Shown here piece by piece: positions 33,073 through 34,879 of a DNA stretch of 34,879 bases. The stretch covers positions 1 through 34,879 of the forward strand of contig BEIG01000025.1 in NCBI GenBank assembly GCA_002898795.1, in the 5' to 3' direction. A program made the position numbers and the translations under genes. Positions within the stretch are counted from its first letter, which is position 1; each line of letters begins with the position of its first letter. The notes under the pieces are model-generated. The model was not told the origin of the DNA. It saw only the letters and a program-made list of their open reading frames with translations, and made no database searches. The DNA is from a bacterium HR30. Lineage in GTDB: Bacteria > Desulfobacterota > Binatia > HRBIN30.

Positions 33073-34879
33073 AGCTGCTCTCGTGGTTGGCATCGTGGCG
33101 AAAGCAGGAGCAAGCAGCCTCAGAGGGCCAAGAGCCCACCTACGACGTCCGTTTACTTCTGCGTTTGTGGGCGTTCATCCGTCCCCACCGGTGGTGGTTT
33201 GTCGGTGCCATGCTCACCCTGCCCGTGGCTACCGCGTTTTCTTTGTTGCAGCCGTATTTGCTCAAGGTGAGTATCGATCGATACGTGACGGCTGGTGTAG
33301 AAGGCGGGCTCTTGCGCATGGGCATGGCGTACCTGGGCGCGCTGGTGGCTGAAGCCCTGTTTCTTTACCTCGAGTACTACTTCACCATGGTCTTGGCGCA
33401 AAAGAGCCTAGGCGACTTGCGCTTGCGCCTCTTCGAACGTTTACAAGCACTGGATATCCGGTACTTCGAGCGAAACCCCGTAGGCCGGGTGGTCACGCGG
33501 CTGACGACCGACATCGATGTCATCAACGAGGCGTTCTCGGCAGGGGTGATGACGTTGGTGACGGACTTTCTCACCCTCCTCGGGATCGTGGCCATCCTTG
33601 TTTGGATCGATTGGCGGTTGGCCCTCGTGAGCTTAGCTAGTGTACCGGTATTGGTGGCGGTGGTGGATTTTTTTCGGATCCGGGCCCGCAAAAGCTACCG
33701 GATGATTCGGGAGCGGGTGGCACGTTTGAATGCCTACCTGCAAGAGGCCGTAACCGGAATGGCCGTGGTGCAACTGTTTGCACGAGAAAGCTTCGTTGGG
33801 CGAGAGTTCGACGAACGCAACCGCGCCCATCGCGATGCGAACCATTGGGCCAACATCTACGAAGCGGCGCTGTTTTCCTTGATCGAGGCGGTGGCAAGCA
33901 TCTCGTTTGCCGCAATCGTTTGGTACGGTGGCGGCGAGGTCATTCGTGGCGTGCTCGCGTTTGGCACTTTGGTGGCTTTCATCGAATACGTGCAGCGCTT
34001 TTTCGCCCCGATTCGAGATTTTTCGAGCAAATACGCGGTGATGCAGTCTGCCATGTCGGCTGCAGAGCGTGTATTCGAATTGCTGGAAACACCGATCGCA
34101 CAACCGCAGCGTGCCCGTGCTGTGCGACCAGCCGTACGGAGGGGTTTGGTGGAATTCCAAAACGTTTGGTTCGCCTACCGGGAAAAGGAGTGGGTGCTGC
34201 GGGACGTTTCTTTTAAGGTCGAGCCAGGCGAGCGATTGGCCATCGTTGGCGCCACGGGGTCAGGAAAGAGTACGGTGGTGAAACTGTTGCAGCGGTTTTA
34301 CGACCCCGCTCAGGGCGCGGTACTGATCGATGGGGTAGACGCGCGCGACTGGGATGTGCACGCCCTTCGCAAGTACGTGGGAGTTGTAAGCCAAGACGTG
34401 TTTTTATTCTCAGGCACCGTGGCGGAAAACATTGCATTGGGGCAGCCTCAACTTGCGCGGGAGCAACTCGAACACCTTGCTCGCGCCGTACATGCCGACA
34501 CGTTTATTCGCAAACTCCCGCGGGGATTCGAAGAGCTGGTGGGTGAGCGGGGCGCCAACCTGTCGTCGGGGCAGCGGCAGCTTTTGGCCTACGCGCGGGC
34601 ACTTGCGCAAAATCCGGGAATTCTCGTTTTGGATGAAGCGACCTCGGCTATCGATCCCCAAACCGAAGCACTGGTCGAAGATGCCGTTCAAACCCTCATC
34701 CGCGGGCGCACCGTGATCGTGATCGCTCACCGGTTGGCGACCGTGGAGAGCGCTGACCGCATCCTTGTCCTGCACCGCGGCGAAATCCGCGAACAGGGCA
34801 CCCATCAGGACCTGCTCCGACGCGGGGGCCTTTACGCGCGGCTTTACGAGTTACAGCGAGCCGCTACCGCTCTCGATTC
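33069..34879 (+). CDS. ABC exporter half-transporter, canonical-site subunit (3' end cut by window)
   Basis: At least 603 codons are visible, running off the right edge. A cytosolic N-terminal stretch (MKLLSWLASWRKQEQ) precedes a six-helix membrane domain starting near WAFIRPHRWWFVG. The ATPase domain has Walker A GATGSGKST (from residue 394), signature NLSSGQRQ, Walker B ILVLDEATSAID with catalytic Glu523, and switch IAHRLAT. The catalytic Glu is intact, unlike in the upstream partner, matching the MdlB/LmrD/TM288 role. The ATG at 33069 overlaps the upstream stop (ATGA). The alignment is near its usual C-terminus at the edge, so little is missing. Confidence 0.92.
   Translation, partial: MKLLSWLASWRKQEQAASEGQEPTYDVRLLLRLWAFIRPHRWWFVGAMLTLPVATAFSLLQPYLLKVSIDRYVTAGVEGGLLRMGMAYLGALVAEALFLYLEYYFTMVLAQKSLGDLRLRLFERLQALDIRYFERNPVGRVVTRLTTDIDVINEAFSAGVMTLVTDFLTLLGIVAILVWIDWRLALVSLASVPVLVAVVDFFRIRARKSYRMIRERVARLNAYLQEAVTGMAVVQLFARESFVGREFDERNRAHRDANHWANIYEAALFSLIEAVASISFAAIVWYGGGEVIRGVLAFGTLVAFIEYVQRFFAPIRDFSSKYAVMQSAMSAAERVFELLETPIAQPQRARAVRPAVRRGLVEFQNVWFAYREKEWVLRDVSFKVEPGERLAIVGATGSGKSTVVKLLQRFYDPAQGAVLIDGVDARDWDVHALRKYVGVVSQDVFLFSGTVAENIALGQPQLAREQLEHLARAVHADTFIRKLPRGFEELVGERGANLSSGQRQLLAYARALAQNPGILVLDEATSAIDPQTEALVEDAVQTLIRGRTVIVIAHRLATVESADRILVLHRGEIREQGTHQDLLRRGGLYARLYELQRAATALD

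Noticed and set aside
1-34879. tRNA, rRNA genes, intact insertion sequences, attachment sites or origins
   Set aside because: I saw no cloverleaf-like or rRNA-like stretches, no transposase frames and no clear inverted-repeat ends. A weakly conserved tRNA could be missed by eye.

Overview
This window looks like a chromosomal segment of a GC-rich, diderm (outer-membrane) bacterium. LptD and several lipoproteins show the outer membrane. Several secreted proteins carry cysteine-rich 'DGTxCDDxNxCT' repeats, a dockerin-like EF-hand pair or FG-GAP propellers. Together with a compact trpEGDCFBA operon, this style suggests an environmental lineage related to the former Deltaproteobacteria, possibly Candidatus Binatota or Myxococcota-like. 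That placement is inference from protein style, not from a marker gene.

Layout. (1) 1-6520: a DUF4380-type secreted protein (+) converges on a minus-strand carbohydrate operon. The operon reads: small 89-aa protein, GH13 alpha-glucosidase, ribose-type ABC ATPase, permease, binding lipoprotein. (2) 6664-9542: a TRL-like lipoprotein (-) stands divergent to a cysteine-rich, Pro/Thr-rich, dockerin-like secreted protein. After a strong stem-loop comes an atypical KAS III-like enzyme. (3) 9735-10527: a decayed mercury-resistance module (merR and the start of merA, minus strand, several frameshifts) lies between the two KAS III genes. (4) 10818-24928: a long co-directional block runs fabH, rimI, argS, SPOR protein, trpE, trpG, trpD, trpC, trpF, trpB, trpA, folC, lptD. 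Gaps or overlaps from argS onward are -17 to +18 nt. (5) 24929-25524: about 600 nt without a convincing gene. (6) 25525-29189: three paralogous secreted proteins of unknown function on the minus strand, with a clear intrinsic terminator between two of them. (7) 29543-31204: a lipoprotein with seven FG-GAP calcium loops, divergent from the paralogs. (8) 31339-end: two overlapping ABC exporter half-transporters forming a heterodimer with one degenerate ATP site; the second runs off the window.

How the genes work together. The GH13 enzyme and the ABC importer probably form one sugar utilisation unit. The trp genes encode the whole chorismate-to-tryptophan pathway and appear tied to translation (argS, rimI), lipid and LPS biogenesis (fabH, lptD), folate (folC) and cell-envelope (SPOR) functions. 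The least explained material is the three-paralog secreted family with its propeller neighbour, and the KAS III homologue whose catalytic Asn is replaced by His. All calls come from reading the sequence; no database search was run.
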